A DNA stretch of 43,209 bases from Nitrosomonadales bacterium (lineage in GTDB: Bacteria; Pseudomonadota; Gammaproteobacteria; Burkholderiales; Gallionellaceae), in assembly GCA_016183575.1 (NCBI GenBank), contig JACPEI010000021.1:1-43209 (forward strand). The letters run 5' to 3'. Positions 30,868 through 39,732 of the stretch are shown here, one piece after another (the first letter of the stretch is position 1; the number at the start of each line of letters is the position of its first letter). A model generated the notes under the pieces. That model did not search any database, was not told the DNA's origin, and saw only the letters and a program-made list of their open reading frames with translations. Made by a program: the position numbers and the translations under genes.

Positions 30868-33206
30868 GCAAGTGCCGGGGCGGCGTCCGCCGTCGGCTTC
30901 GGTTCGTCAAACAGCCAATGTCGCCCGAGCATCACCAGTGCGGGCAGATAGAGAATGGTGAGCAGCGCGGAGAGCAGCATCATCGAGACGATGAAGGCGC
31001 CCACCGCGATGTAGGGCGTGAGGGGCGCGAACAGCATCACCGAGAAGGCAGAAGCGAACAGCAGCGCATTGCGCAGAATTCCCTTGCCCGGCCGCGCCGC
31101 CGTCCACAGCAGCGCCTCACGCAATGCCCCCTCATTCGTGCCACCGCCGGTCTCGGCCAGACGCTGGCGGAAGCGGCTGATGAAGTGGATGGAAAAATCC
31201 ACCGCCATGCCGAGCGACAGCGTGCTCAGCACGGACAGCGGCATATCGAAATCCTTGCCGGAGAAGCCGACCACGCCGTAGATCAGCAGGATGGTGAACA
31301 GCAGCGGCATGTAGCCGACCAGCGCCCATCCGACCGAGCGGAAGTTAAGGGCAAGGATGACAAACACCACGACCAGTGCCAGCGTGAAACCCAGCACCAT
31401 GTCGCCCAGCACCTCGTCATTCCACACCAGATTGAACCAAGCGACGCCCGCCGGTTTCACGGTAACGGCGAGCGGATGGGACTTCTGATAGTCTGCGGCG
31501 GCGTCAATTACTTGGCGCATGGCTTCCGCATCCCATGTCTTGATCTGTACCCAAACGTTCGCCTTCTGGAATGCGGAATCGACCACGTTATCCAGGTCTG
31601 CGGGTTTGGCCGACATGCTGAAGAGAAATAGATACTGGCCAACGGCCTCTTTCGTTTCCGGCACCGCATCGAATTCCGGATCGCCGTCATGCAGCACGCG
31701 GTTGATGCGCTTCACGTAATCGGCCACCGAAAAGGTCTTCCCCACTACCGGCAGTTGCTCGATGTGGCGTTGCAGACCTTCGAGCCAGCGCATGGCTTCC
31801 GGCCGCTTCATGAATTCCGGTTCGTTGGCCTGCACCACCAGATAGCCGAGCGAAGTGCCGCCCAAGGCTTGGCTCATCGCCGTATCGGCCATACGGATTT
31901 CACTCGATTGCTTGAACCAGGCCACCAGATTGTTGTTGACGTGTATCTTCGTGGTGCCGGCAATCGCGACGGCCACGAGGACAAGCCCGACCAGCACGGT
32001 GGCCAGCGGACGTGTCATGCCCACTTCGGCGATGCGGCGCAGGAAACGGGCTGTGCGGTCCAGCTCTACGCTCTCGCTCTCAGCGGCTTTGGCGATCTTC
32101 TCTTCCTTGACAAAGGTGAGGATGGCCGGAATCAGGCTGAAGGAGAACAGCCGCAGCACCACCGTACCGAGGGCGATCAGCCCGCCGAACACCATCACCG
32201 GCACGATGTTCATGAACAGCAGCACGGCGAAGCCGGCCGTGGTGGCGAGCGCCGTGTAGCGCACCGGACGGCTCACCGCCGCCATGGTCTCGCGGATCGC
32301 CACAAGCTTATCTCCGCGCTCCCGGTAGCGGAAATAGAACTCGTTGAAGATATGGATACTGTCGGTGGCGATAGCCATCAGAAATACCGGCGCCATCGAG
32401 CTCATGATATGCACCGGATAGCCGGCGCCGATCAGCGACCCCATGCTCAGGATAATCGCCGCCATGGCTACGCCCATCATGGTGAACGACAAGGACATGT
32501 TGCGGAACATGAGCTGAATGGCGATAAACATGATCATGCCTGCGACCGGTGAGAAAATGCCCATCAGCTTGAACATTTCGGCGCCGAAGGTATCGCGCGC
32601 CACCGGGTCGCCGGCGACGTAGTAGCGCTCCGACCCTTTCTCAGCGGACACGATCTCGCGGATATTGGCGGCGATGACGGCGCCATTGGCGCCCTTCTCC
32701 AGCGGCACATAAATGGCCGTGGTCTTGCCGTCCTTCGAGATCACGCGGTCAACCAGCAGCGGGTTGCCGAACAGCGCGGTACGCAGCGCTTCCACTTCCG
32801 CATCTGTCTGCGGCGCGCCCGGCATCAGCGGGCCGACTTTGAGAGTGCCGGCCTCCGCCGTGACATTGGTGATGGTGGTGAAGCTATTTACATCGCGGCT
32901 CGCCACGCCTTCCAGCTTGATGATTGCGTCGGTGACGCGGGCGATGCGAGTCAGAGTTTCCCGGTTGAGCACACCCGCATTGTTTTCCACGCCGACGACG
33001 ATGGTGTCCTCGTACAGCGCGAAAGTTTTGTCCACCTCGTCGTTCCACACGCGCACGTCGGAGTTTTCCGGCAGCATGTGCTTCGGGTTGGTGTCCGTAG
33101 CGATGTGCGGAAACTGGGTGAGAAACAACAGCGTGAGCGCCACCGTCGCCCAGACAACCAGCTTCGGGCGGCGGATGGAAAATTCGACGAGCGAGAATTT
33201 GAACAT
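30849..33206 (-). CDS. MMPL/RND-superfamily exporter (about 785 aa)
   Basis: Two RND-like halves, DTNPKHMLPENSDVRVWNDEVDKTF, ATDSIHIFNEFYFRYRERGD, GMAVDFSIHFISRFRQRL. Confidence 0.9.
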   Translation of the reverse strand: MFKFSLVEFSIRRPKLVVWATVALTLLFLTQFPHIATDTNPKHMLPENSDVRVWNDEVDKTFALYEDTIVVGVENNAGVLNRETLTRIARVTDAIIKLEGVASRDVNSFTTITNVTAEAGTLKVGPLMPGAPQTDAEVEALRTALFGNPLLVDRVISKDGKTTAIYVPLEKGANGAVIAANIREIVSAEKGSERYYVAGDPVARDTFGAEMFKLMGIFSPVAGMIMFIAIQLMFRNMSLSFTMMGVAMAAIILSMGSLIGAGYPVHIMSSMAPVFLMAIATDSIHIFNEFYFRYRERGDKLVAIRETMAAVSRPVRYTALATTAGFAVLLFMNIVPVMVFGGLIALGTVVLRLFSFSLIPAILTFVKEEKIAKAAESESVELDRTARFLRRIAEVGMTRPLATVLVGLVLVAVAIAGTTKIHVNNNLVAWFKQSSEIRMADTAMSQALGGTSLGYLVVQANEPEFMKRPEAMRWLEGLQRHIEQLPVVGKTFSVADYVKRINRVLHDGDPEFDAVPETKEAVGQYLFLFSMSAKPADLDNVVDSAFQKANVWVQIKTWDAEAMRQVIDAAADYQKSHPLAVTVKPAGVAWFNLVWNDEVLGDMVLGFTLALVVVFVILALNFRSVGWALVGYMPLLFTILLIYGVVGFSGKDFDMPLSVLSTLSLGMAVDFSIHFISRFRQRLAETGGGTNEGALREALLWTAARPGKGILRNALLFASAFSVMLFAPLTPYIAVGAFIVSMMLLSALLTILYLPALVMLGRHWLFDEPKPTADAAPALANGHGK

Positions 33207-33220
33207 GGCAGTCCCTTCAA

Positions 33221-33889
33221 TTATTGGCGGCGACCCGGCAGCACATCTGCGGCAACGGCGATGAAGCCCCCGCATCCCGGCAGCCAGCGCCGCAACAGCG
33301 GCTCCAGGCGCCGGCTCCAGCGCTTGCCGCCGGGTATTGTGATTGCGGTGCCGAGACCGGCACGATGCGCCTGCAGCCCGTCAAACAGGCGCAGCGCCTC
33401 GGCGGGCGTATGCCAGCGCGCGCCGCGGTAGGCGCCACGGCCGCCGCGTCTGCCTTTGGCGAGGTAGAGCAGACTATGCCGGTTGAGCAGCCCCAGCACC
33501 ACCCGGCGCCGGGCCACGCGCAACATTTCGCGCAGCGCCTGCTTTTCTTCCCGGATGAAGCACAGGGCAGTAATGCTGACGACCAGATCGAAACTGCCAT
33601 CGCGGAAAGGCAGTCGGCGCGCATCCGCCACCACGAAGCCGATGCCGCGCGCCGAGTGTCCAGCGGCAAAACGGAGCATGACCGAATCGATGTCGGCGCC
33701 GACCACATTTCCGTTTGCGGCATCGGTCGCGAATCGGCGCGTGAAATAGCCGGTGCCGCAACCGGCATCGAGCAATGTCTCACCTGGGCGGGGCGCAAGC
33801 AGTGATGCGATCAGGCGATACTCTTCTTCCCCGATCCATGCGCCCCTCTGTGTCGCATACCAGGCGTCGTATTGTTCCGGTTGTATAAT
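33221..33889 (-). CDS. Class I SAM-dependent methyltransferase; start codon uncertain
   Basis: QPEQYDAWYATQRGAWIGEEEYRLIASLLAPRPGETLLDAGCGTGYFTRRFA; motif I DAGCGTG, ADARRLPFRDGSFDLVVS. Upstream of the TTG at TLLDAGCG the frame has no ATG/GTG/TTG back to an in-frame TAG. Confidence 0.8.
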   Translation of the reverse strand: MIQPEQYDAWYATQRGAWIGEEEYRLIASLLAPRPGETLLDAGCGTGYFTRRFATDAANGNVVGADIDSVMLRFAAGHSARGIGFVVADARRLPFRDGSFDLVVSITALCFIREEKQALREMLRVARRRVVLGLLNRHSLLYLAKGRRGGRGAYRGARWHTPAEALRLFDGLQAHRAGLGTAITIPGGKRWSRRLEPLLRRWLPGCGGFIAVAADVLPGRRQ

Positions 33890-33896
33890 TATTTCT

Positions 33897-35048
33897 TCAG
33901 AAACGCCGGTACAGCCAGTGTTTCTCGTAGAGGATTTTGCCCATGTGCCAGAAGCGATTTGGTCCGCGCATTTCTACTTGCGGCGTCGGCTCGGCATAAA
34001 AATTACCCTTGCCGATACCGGCGCGACCGCCGCCGGTTTCGATGAAGCACATGCCTTCACCGGCAAATTGGCGCGGTGCGCCCTTGCCAGTCCAGGCATG
34101 GGCGATGTTGTGCGCCACGACCTCCGCCTGGCCGTGGGCAAACACGCCAGCCTTGGGCAAAGGACGCCCCATCTTGAGCGGAATGGTGGTGATATCGCCG
34201 AGCGCAAAGACGTTGTCGAATTGTGTTTGCAGCGTGTTGCGGTCGACGGAAACCCAGCCGCTTTCGTTGGTCAAGCCCGCATCGCGCACCACCGCTGGCG
34301 CGCGATGCGGCGGGACATAAAGCAGCAGGTCGTACTCGGCGCTCGCGCCATTGGCGAATGAAATGCGGCGATTGGCCGGGTCAACCTCTTTCACCTGGTG
34401 CTCGGGGTGATAAGCGATGCCGCGCGCCTCGACCATCCCGCGCACGGCGGCGCCCAGTTCGGGGCCGGCGACGAACATCGGCCGCGGTTCGGCGGCGAAA
34501 AACTCTATTTCGGCTTTCTCGCGCAGGCCGCGCTTGCGCAGATAGCTGTCGACCAGCAACGCGGTCTCGTAGGGCGCAGCCGGGCACTTGTATTGCGGTG
34601 CCGCGGTCAGGACGACGATGCGCCCGCCCGAAAACCGGGCCAGCGCATCGCGGATCGCGGTCGCGCCTTCCATCGTGTAGATGCAAAGCCCGGCTTCGGC
34701 GAGGCCGGGGATGGTCTCCGGCGCATACTCCGCACCCAGCGCAGTCACCAGCGCATCGGCACGCAGGGTTTGCCCGTCGATTTCCACTTCCCGCTGAACT
34801 GGATCGATCCGCGTGACGCTGCCCTGGCGAAACTCGATGCCGCGACGCAGCAGCCGATCCAGCGGCCGGGAAAATTCTTCCGGGCTTCGCTCGCCCACCA
34901 TCAGCCATAACAGTGACGGCGGAAAAAAATGCTGCCCGGCGCGATCCACCGCAATCACGCGGTCGGAGGCGGGCAGCAGCTTGCGCAATGTCTCGGCGGC
35001 AACGATGCCGCCGATTCCCGCGCCCAATACCAACGCTGTGCGGCTCAT
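33897..35048 (-). CDS. FAD-dependent oxidoreductase, sulfide:quinone oxidoreductase-like
   Basis: LVLGAGIGGIVAAETL, cysteine motif QYKCPAAPYE, FALGDITTIPLKMGRPLPKAGVFAHGQAEVVAHNIAH, GMCFIETGGGRAG. Confidence 0.82.
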   Translation of the reverse strand: MSRTALVLGAGIGGIVAAETLRKLLPASDRVIAVDRAGQHFFPPSLLWLMVGERSPEEFSRPLDRLLRRGIEFRQGSVTRIDPVQREVEIDGQTLRADALVTALGAEYAPETIPGLAEAGLCIYTMEGATAIRDALARFSGGRIVVLTAAPQYKCPAAPYETALLVDSYLRKRGLREKAEIEFFAAEPRPMFVAGPELGAAVRGMVEARGIAYHPEHQVKEVDPANRRISFANGASAEYDLLLYVPPHRAPAVVRDAGLTNESGWVSVDRNTLQTQFDNVFALGDITTIPLKMGRPLPKAGVFAHGQAEVVAHNIAHAWTGKGAPRQFAGEGMCFIETGGGRAGIGKGNFYAEPTPQVEMRGPNRFWHMGKILYEKHWLYRRF

Positions 35049-35059
35049 CTCATTTCCCC

Positions 35060-35410
35060 TTAAAAAACGATGACTTTATCGGCCCACTGCGTCCACTCGG
35101 TGAGTTGATCCATGGTGCTGCGCGACGCGCCTTCGATCAGCTCCCCGGCGGCAATGCCGCGCGCATCCAGGCAACTGCCGCACGCGCCGACTTCGCCGCC
35201 ATGGTGTGCCACCATGCCCAGCATGTCGCCGACGTTGTAAAACCCCTGCGGCACCTTCTGCCCGTTTTTGGCGCATGCGGCCGCATCGCCGATAAGGAAC
35301 ATCTTGACCTCCGCTTCGCCCGTCTTGAGCAGCGAGCGCGCAAGCCGCAACCCGTTGTAGCTGCGCTCCGTGCCGTAAGGGGCGTCGTTCAGGATCATCA
35401 GATATTTCAT
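35060..35410 (-). CDS. DsrE/DsrF-like sulfur-relay family protein
   Basis: MKYLMILNDAPYGTERSYNGLRLARSLLK...VKMFLIGDAAACA...GACGSCLDARGI; strong SD ggaggaaattATG. Confidence 0.86.
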   Translation of the reverse strand: MKYLMILNDAPYGTERSYNGLRLARSLLKTGEAEVKMFLIGDAAACAKNGQKVPQGFYNVGDMLGMVAHHGGEVGACGSCLDARGIAAGELIEGASRSTMDQLTEWTQWADKVIVF

Positions 35411-35440
35411 AATTTCCTCCGTTGACCAGTATTGGTTCGC

Positions 35441-35471
35441 GTATTCTTAAGAACTTGAGAATACAAGTCAA
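35441..35471 (-). promoter_or_regulatory. Palindromic operator overlapping a sigma70-like promoter for the DsrE-SQR operon
   Basis: Palindrome gtattcttaagaacttgagaatac (35441-35464, arms 10/11); minus-strand TTGACT (35471-35466) - 17 nt - AAGAAT (35448-35443). Confidence 0.6.
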
Positions 35472-35529
35472 GGAATTTTTCAGATGATCGGTATCCGGGG
35501 TTCAATTCCTGGGGTGGTAGTACCGGGAG

Positions 35530-36198
35530 CTAATCAGGTGTGCCTGTGACCACAGGCAAGTTTCGCGCTTTCCACTCGGGGAATCCCTCTTCCAGCCGCC
35601 GCGCCTGGAAGCCTTTGCCGCGAAGCATCTCGATGGCCTCATAAGCGAGCATGCAATAGGGTCCCCGGCAATAAGCCACGATTTCCTGATCGTGGGGCAA
35701 TTGCTTCAACCGCTTGGGCAGTTTGTCGAGCGTGATATTGATTGCGCCGGGGATATGACCGGCCTCGTATTCTTCGGGCGGACGGACGTCGAGCACGATT
35801 GCCTCGCCGCTCCGCACCCTTTCCAGCAACTCATCCCGCTTGACCGGTGTCAGCTTGTCACGGTTTTCAAAGTTATCCCGGATGATGCGCTCCACTCCCG
35901 CCAGATGAAGCTCGGCCACCCTGCGGATACCCGCAACAACATCTATGACTCGCTCATCAGCCAGCCCGTAGATCACCTGCTGCCCTTCTTTCCGCGAAAC
36001 CAGCAATCCGGCATCGCGCAGAATCCGCAAGTGATGCGACACATTGGAGACGGTTCGGCTACATGATTTTGCGAGCGCATCGACGCTGCGCTCGCCTTGC
36101 GCAATCGCCTCTATCAACTCAAGCCGGTTCGGATGAGCAAGCGCCTTCGCCACATGGGCGAATAACTGAAACAGTTGTCTTTTCGGGTTTGAACCCAT
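35530..36198 (-). CDS. ArsR-family wHTH regulator fused to rhodanese domain
   Basis: ALAHPNRLELIEAIAQGERSVDALAKSCSRTVSNVSHHLRILRDAGLL then IVLDVRPPEEYEAGHIPGAINI...IVAYCRGPYCMLAYEA. Confidence 0.93.
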   Translation of the reverse strand: MGSNPKRQLFQLFAHVAKALAHPNRLELIEAIAQGERSVDALAKSCSRTVSNVSHHLRILRDAGLLVSRKEGQQVIYGLADERVIDVVAGIRRVAELHLAGVERIIRDNFENRDKLTPVKRDELLERVRSGEAIVLDVRPPEEYEAGHIPGAINITLDKLPKRLKQLPHDQEIVAYCRGPYCMLAYEAIEMLRGKGFQARRLEEGFPEWKARNLPVVTGTPD

Positions 36199-36265
36199 CG
36201 TGGTCAAATAGACGTGATTAGGCAAATCGTGAAGGGCGAACACCCTCCCGTTTGTGTGAGACGTT

Positions 36266-38140
36266 TCACGTTTCACTTCCCGCTTTATTAATGGCAACGA
36301 CCAGTCCGGCGGCGTCCAGGCCGCAATCCGCCAGCATCTGCGCGTGCTCGCCCTGCTCGATGAAGCGATCCGGCAGACCGAGTTGCAGCACGGGGATGAC
36401 GATACCATGCTGTTGCAAGCATTCCGCCACCGCGCTGCCCGCGCCGCCCTGCACGGCGTTTTCCTCCACCGTGACCAGCAGTTCATGTTCGCGCGCCAGG
36501 CGCAGTACCAGCTCGGCATCCAGCGGCTTGACGAAGCGCATGTTGGCCACGCTCGCATCCAGCTGTTCGGCGGCCGCCAACGCGGGAGCCAGCATCGAAC
36601 CGAATGCCAGGATCGCCACACGCTTGCCTTCACGGCGCAACTCGCCTTTGCCCACCGGCAAGGCGCGCATCTCTCGGTCGATCGCCACGCCGGAGCCGCA
36701 TCCGCGCGGATAGCGCACCGCGCTCGGCGTGTTCAGCCGGAACGCGGTGTAAAGCATCTGGCGGCATTCGTTCTCGTCGGCCGGAGCCATCACCGTCATG
36801 TTCGGAATGCAGCGCAGATAGGAAAGATCGAAGCTGCCCGCATGGGTCGCGCCGTCCGCGCCGACCAGGCCGCCACGGTCGATCGCCAGCACCACCGGCA
36901 GATTCTGGATCGCGATGTCGTGGATGAGCTGGTCGTAGGCGCGCTGCAGAAAGGTCGAATAAATCGCCACCACCGGCTTGTAACCATCGCAGGCCAGACC
37001 GGCGGCAAACGTCAGCGCATGCTGTTCGGCGATGCCCACGTCGAAATAGCGCGCCGGAAAACTGTTGGCAAATTCCCCCATCCCGGAGCCTTCGCACATC
37101 GCCGGCGTGATGCCGACCAGCCGCTCGTCCTGCGCCGCCATGTCGCACAGCCACTTGCCGAACACCTCGGCATAAGTGGGCTTGGCAGCCTGCTCTCCGA
37201 GATTGTCCCTGGCAGGAGCGATGCCGTTGGCCGGATCGAACTTGCTCACGCCGTGATACAGGACGCAGTCCCGCTCGGCATGCGCGTAGCCCCTGCCCTT
37301 CTGCGTGACGACATGCAGAAACTGCGGGCCGGTGAGCTGGCGGATGTTGCCCAGCGTGTCCAGCAGCACATCCAGGTCATGCCCGTCGACCGGCCCGATA
37401 TAGTTGAAGCCGAATTCCTCGAACAGCGTGCTCGGCGTCACCATGCCCTTGACATGCTCCTCGGCGCGCTTGGCAAATTCCAGCACCGGCGGCAGCCCCT
37501 TGAACATTTTCTCGCTGCCGCGCCGCATCGCCGCATAGAAACGCCCCGACATCAGCCTGGCCAGATAGTTATTCAGCGCGCCGACCGGCCGCGAAATCGA
37601 CATATCGTTGTCGTTGAGGATGACCAGCAGATTGGCATCGAGCGCGCCGGCATTGTTGAGCGCCTCGAAGGCCATCCCGCCGGTCAGCGCGCCATCGCCG
37701 ATGATCGCCACCGCGCGCCGCTCCGAATTTTCCAGTTGCGCCGCCACTGCCATGCCCAGCGCCGCCGAAATCGACGTGCTGGAATGCCCGGTGCCAAACG
37801 CATCGTAGGGGCTTTCGTCGCGCTTCGGGAAACCGGCGATGCCGCCCGCCATGCGCAGCCTGCCCATCGCTTCGCGCCGCCCGGTGAGGATCTTGTGCGC
37901 GTAGGTCTGGTGCCCGACGTCCCACACCAGCCGGTCGTCCGGCGTGTGGTAGATGTAATGCAATGCGATGGTCAGCTCGACCGTGCCGAGGTTGGAAGAC
38001 AGATGCCCGCCGGTCTTGCTCACCGACTCGATTAGAAAGCGGCGCAACTCGTCGGCGAGTTGCGGCAACTGCACGCGTTCCAGCTTGCGCAGATCGTCCG
38101 GGAGATTGATGGAAGCCAGCAAGGGGGGCATCAATGGCAT
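36266..38140 (-). CDS. dxs: 1-deoxy-D-xylulose-5-phosphate synthase
   Basis: [30 protein letters not shown]-type motif, [46 protein letters not shown]. Confidence 0.96.
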   Translation of the reverse strand: MPLMPPLLASINLPDDLRKLERVQLPQLADELRRFLIESVSKTGGHLSSNLGTVELTIALHYIYHTPDDRLVWDVGHQTYAHKILTGRREAMGRLRMAGGIAGFPKRDESPYDAFGTGHSSTSISAALGMAVAAQLENSERRAVAIIGDGALTGGMAFEALNNAGALDANLLVILNDNDMSISRPVGALNNYLARLMSGRFYAAMRRGSEKMFKGLPPVLEFAKRAEEHVKGMVTPSTLFEEFGFNYIGPVDGHDLDVLLDTLGNIRQLTGPQFLHVVTQKGRGYAHAERDCVLYHGVSKFDPANGIAPARDNLGEQAAKPTYAEVFGKWLCDMAAQDERLVGITPAMCEGSGMGEFANSFPARYFDVGIAEQHALTFAAGLACDGYKPVVAIYSTFLQRAYDQLIHDIAIQNLPVVLAIDRGGLVGADGATHAGSFDLSYLRCIPNMTVMAPADENECRQMLYTAFRLNTPSAVRYPRGCGSGVAIDREMRALPVGKGELRREGKRVAILAFGSMLAPALAAAEQLDASVANMRFVKPLDAELVLRLAREHELLVTVEENAVQGGAGSAVAECLQQHGIVIPVLQLGLPDRFIEQGEHAQMLADCGLDAAGLVVAINKAGSET

Positions 38141-38163
38141 CTCTGGATTGTAGCCAAAAGGAA

Positions 38164-38207
38164 GTAGGTCGGGCTCTGCCCGACATGTCGGGCAGAGCCC
38201 GACCTAC
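38164..38207. repeat. 44-nt perfect palindrome between ispA and dxs
   Basis: gtaggtcgggctctgcccgacatgtcgggcagagcccgacctac, 22-nt arms, no mismatches. Confidence 0.95.
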
Positions 38208-38234
38208 AAAAGCGCCTTACCATGAAGTTTTCCA

Positions 38235-39135
38235 TCAGAATTTCCGCAGCACAATAAAGTCAGCAAGTTCGCGCAGGCGTTGCGCCGGTTCGCCGAACCC
38301 GTCCAGGGTTTCCAGCGCCTCGCGATGCAGCCGTTGCGCCATGTCGCGCGCGCCCTGTATGCCCAGCAGGCTGACATAGGTCGGCTTGTCGTTGTCCGCA
38401 TCCTTGCCCGCGGTCTTGCCCAGTGTCGCGGTGTCCGCCTCGCAGTCGAGTACATCGTCCACCACCTGGAACGCGAGGCCGATCAGCTTGCCGAAATGAT
38501 CCAGCCTGTCCAGTTGCGCCGCAGAGGCCGACCCGCATTGCGCGCCGAGCAACACGGCGGCACGGATCAGCGCGCCGGTCTTGTGGATATGCATGAATTC
38601 CAGTTCGGGGAGCGTGAGCGATTGGCCCACACTGGAAAGATCGATCGCCTGACCGCCCGCCATGCCGCGCGAACCGGAAGCCAGCGCGAGCAGTCTGACC
38701 ATTTCCAGCTGGCGCGCCGCATCGTCGTTAACGTGGAACTCGCGCAGCGATTCGTTTGCCCCTTCCCTCGCTTGCGGGGGAAGGTTGGGATGGGGGAAAC
38801 GGGCATGCCCGTTCAGGCGATGCTCCGCGAGCAACTGGAATGCCAGCGTTTGCAGGGCATCGCCGACCAGCAGCGCGGTCGCCTCGTCGTATTGCTTATG
38901 GCAGGGCGGCTTGCCGCGGCGCAGCACATCGTCGTCCATGCACGGCATATCGTCATGCACCAGCGAATAAGCGTGGATCATTTCCACGGCCGCCGCCGCA
39001 CGCGCCAGTTCAGCTTGATCAGCCGCGAACAATTCGCCGGCGGCGCGCGATTTCCGCGCGCGGCAGCAACCCGCACAGCACCTCCTCGAAGCGCGCCTGA
39101 TGCGCGGCGACCCAGCCCTGAAAATCCGCTCCCAT
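38235..39135 (-). pseudogene. ispA: Polyprenyl/farnesyl diphosphate synthase, frame-disrupted at the N-terminus
   Basis: Frame 1 from ATG at 39135: MGADFQGWVAAHQARFEEVLCGLLPRAEIARRRRIVRG*; frame 2 picks up as AAGELFAADQAELARAAAAVEMIHAYSLVHDDMPCMDDD...DDVLD. The expected GGKRxRP segment is missing. Confidence 0.75.
38730..38813. repeat. Dispersed repeat, copy 2, in frame within ispA
   Basis: 84 nt; encodes approximately NGHARFPHPNLPPQAREGANESLREFHVN; includes palindrome aacgggcatgcccgtt (38798-38813). Confidence 0.78.
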
Positions 39136-39398
39136 TAACCTTGCCCTGCTTCGCCGGTGGCGGAAAAATCCTTCAGCACGCCGTTCTCCAGCACGCTCAC
39201 CTGCTGCTGCGCATCTTCCAGTTTGGATCGGCAGAACGACAACAGCTCCGCGCCGCGCTTATAGGCTGCCAGCGAATCTTCCAGCGGCAACTTGCCCGCC
39301 TCCATGTCAGCGACAATTTGCTCAAGCTCGGCCATGGCCGACTCGAAGCCAACCGTTTTTTGCGTCCCTGACTTTTTTAATTGGCCAGCCATAACCAT
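39135..39398 (-). CDS. xseB: Exodeoxyribonuclease VII small subunit
   Basis: GFESAMAELEQIVADMEAGKLPLEDSLAAYKRGAELLSFCRSKLEDAQQQV. Confidence 0.93.
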   Translation of the reverse strand: MVMAGQLKKSGTQKTVGFESAMAELEQIVADMEAGKLPLEDSLAAYKRGAELLSFCRSKLEDAQQQVSVLENGVLKDFSATGEAGQG

Positions 39399-39579
39399 CT
39401 CCGCTTGCGAAAGACTGGCATTTTACCCAACCCACCCTGACTGAGCCAATTTATATTGCCCCATGCAAAAAATTCGTGGAGAATCCGCGCCCCTTTTACC
39501 TATAAGTCTACGAAACAAGGCAAAACACAAATATCGGCTTATGCGCAATCACAGATGAACCCCGAAAATCCATTGGCTT

Positions 39580-39704
39580 CGTCATTCCCGCGAAGGCGGG
39601 AATCCAGCGAGATAAATACTCCGCAAGGCGGGCAACACCTTGATTTTGTCCCGCTGCGCGAGGATTGTTTAATCAACTGGATTCCCGCCTTCGCGGGAAT
39701 GACG
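39580..39704. repeat. MITE/BIME-like element: inverted pair of 28-nt REP-type repeats
   Basis: cgtcattcccgcgaaggcgggaatccag (39580-39607) and its exact reverse complement (39677-39704), 69-nt spacer; each arm holds ttcccgc-gaag-gcgggaa. Confidence 0.93.
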
Positions 39705-39732
39705 CTGATTTTGGTCTAATGGTCAATCCTGC

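Noticed and set aside
35530-36633. Long upstream extension of the ArsR-rhodanese ORF (367 aa)
   Set aside because: The extension reads dxs out of frame; ATG at 36198 gives the expected ArsR start.
36344-38035. 563-aa plus-strand ORF opposite dxs
   Set aside because: Shadow frame of dxs; low-information Arg/His/Gln-rich translation.
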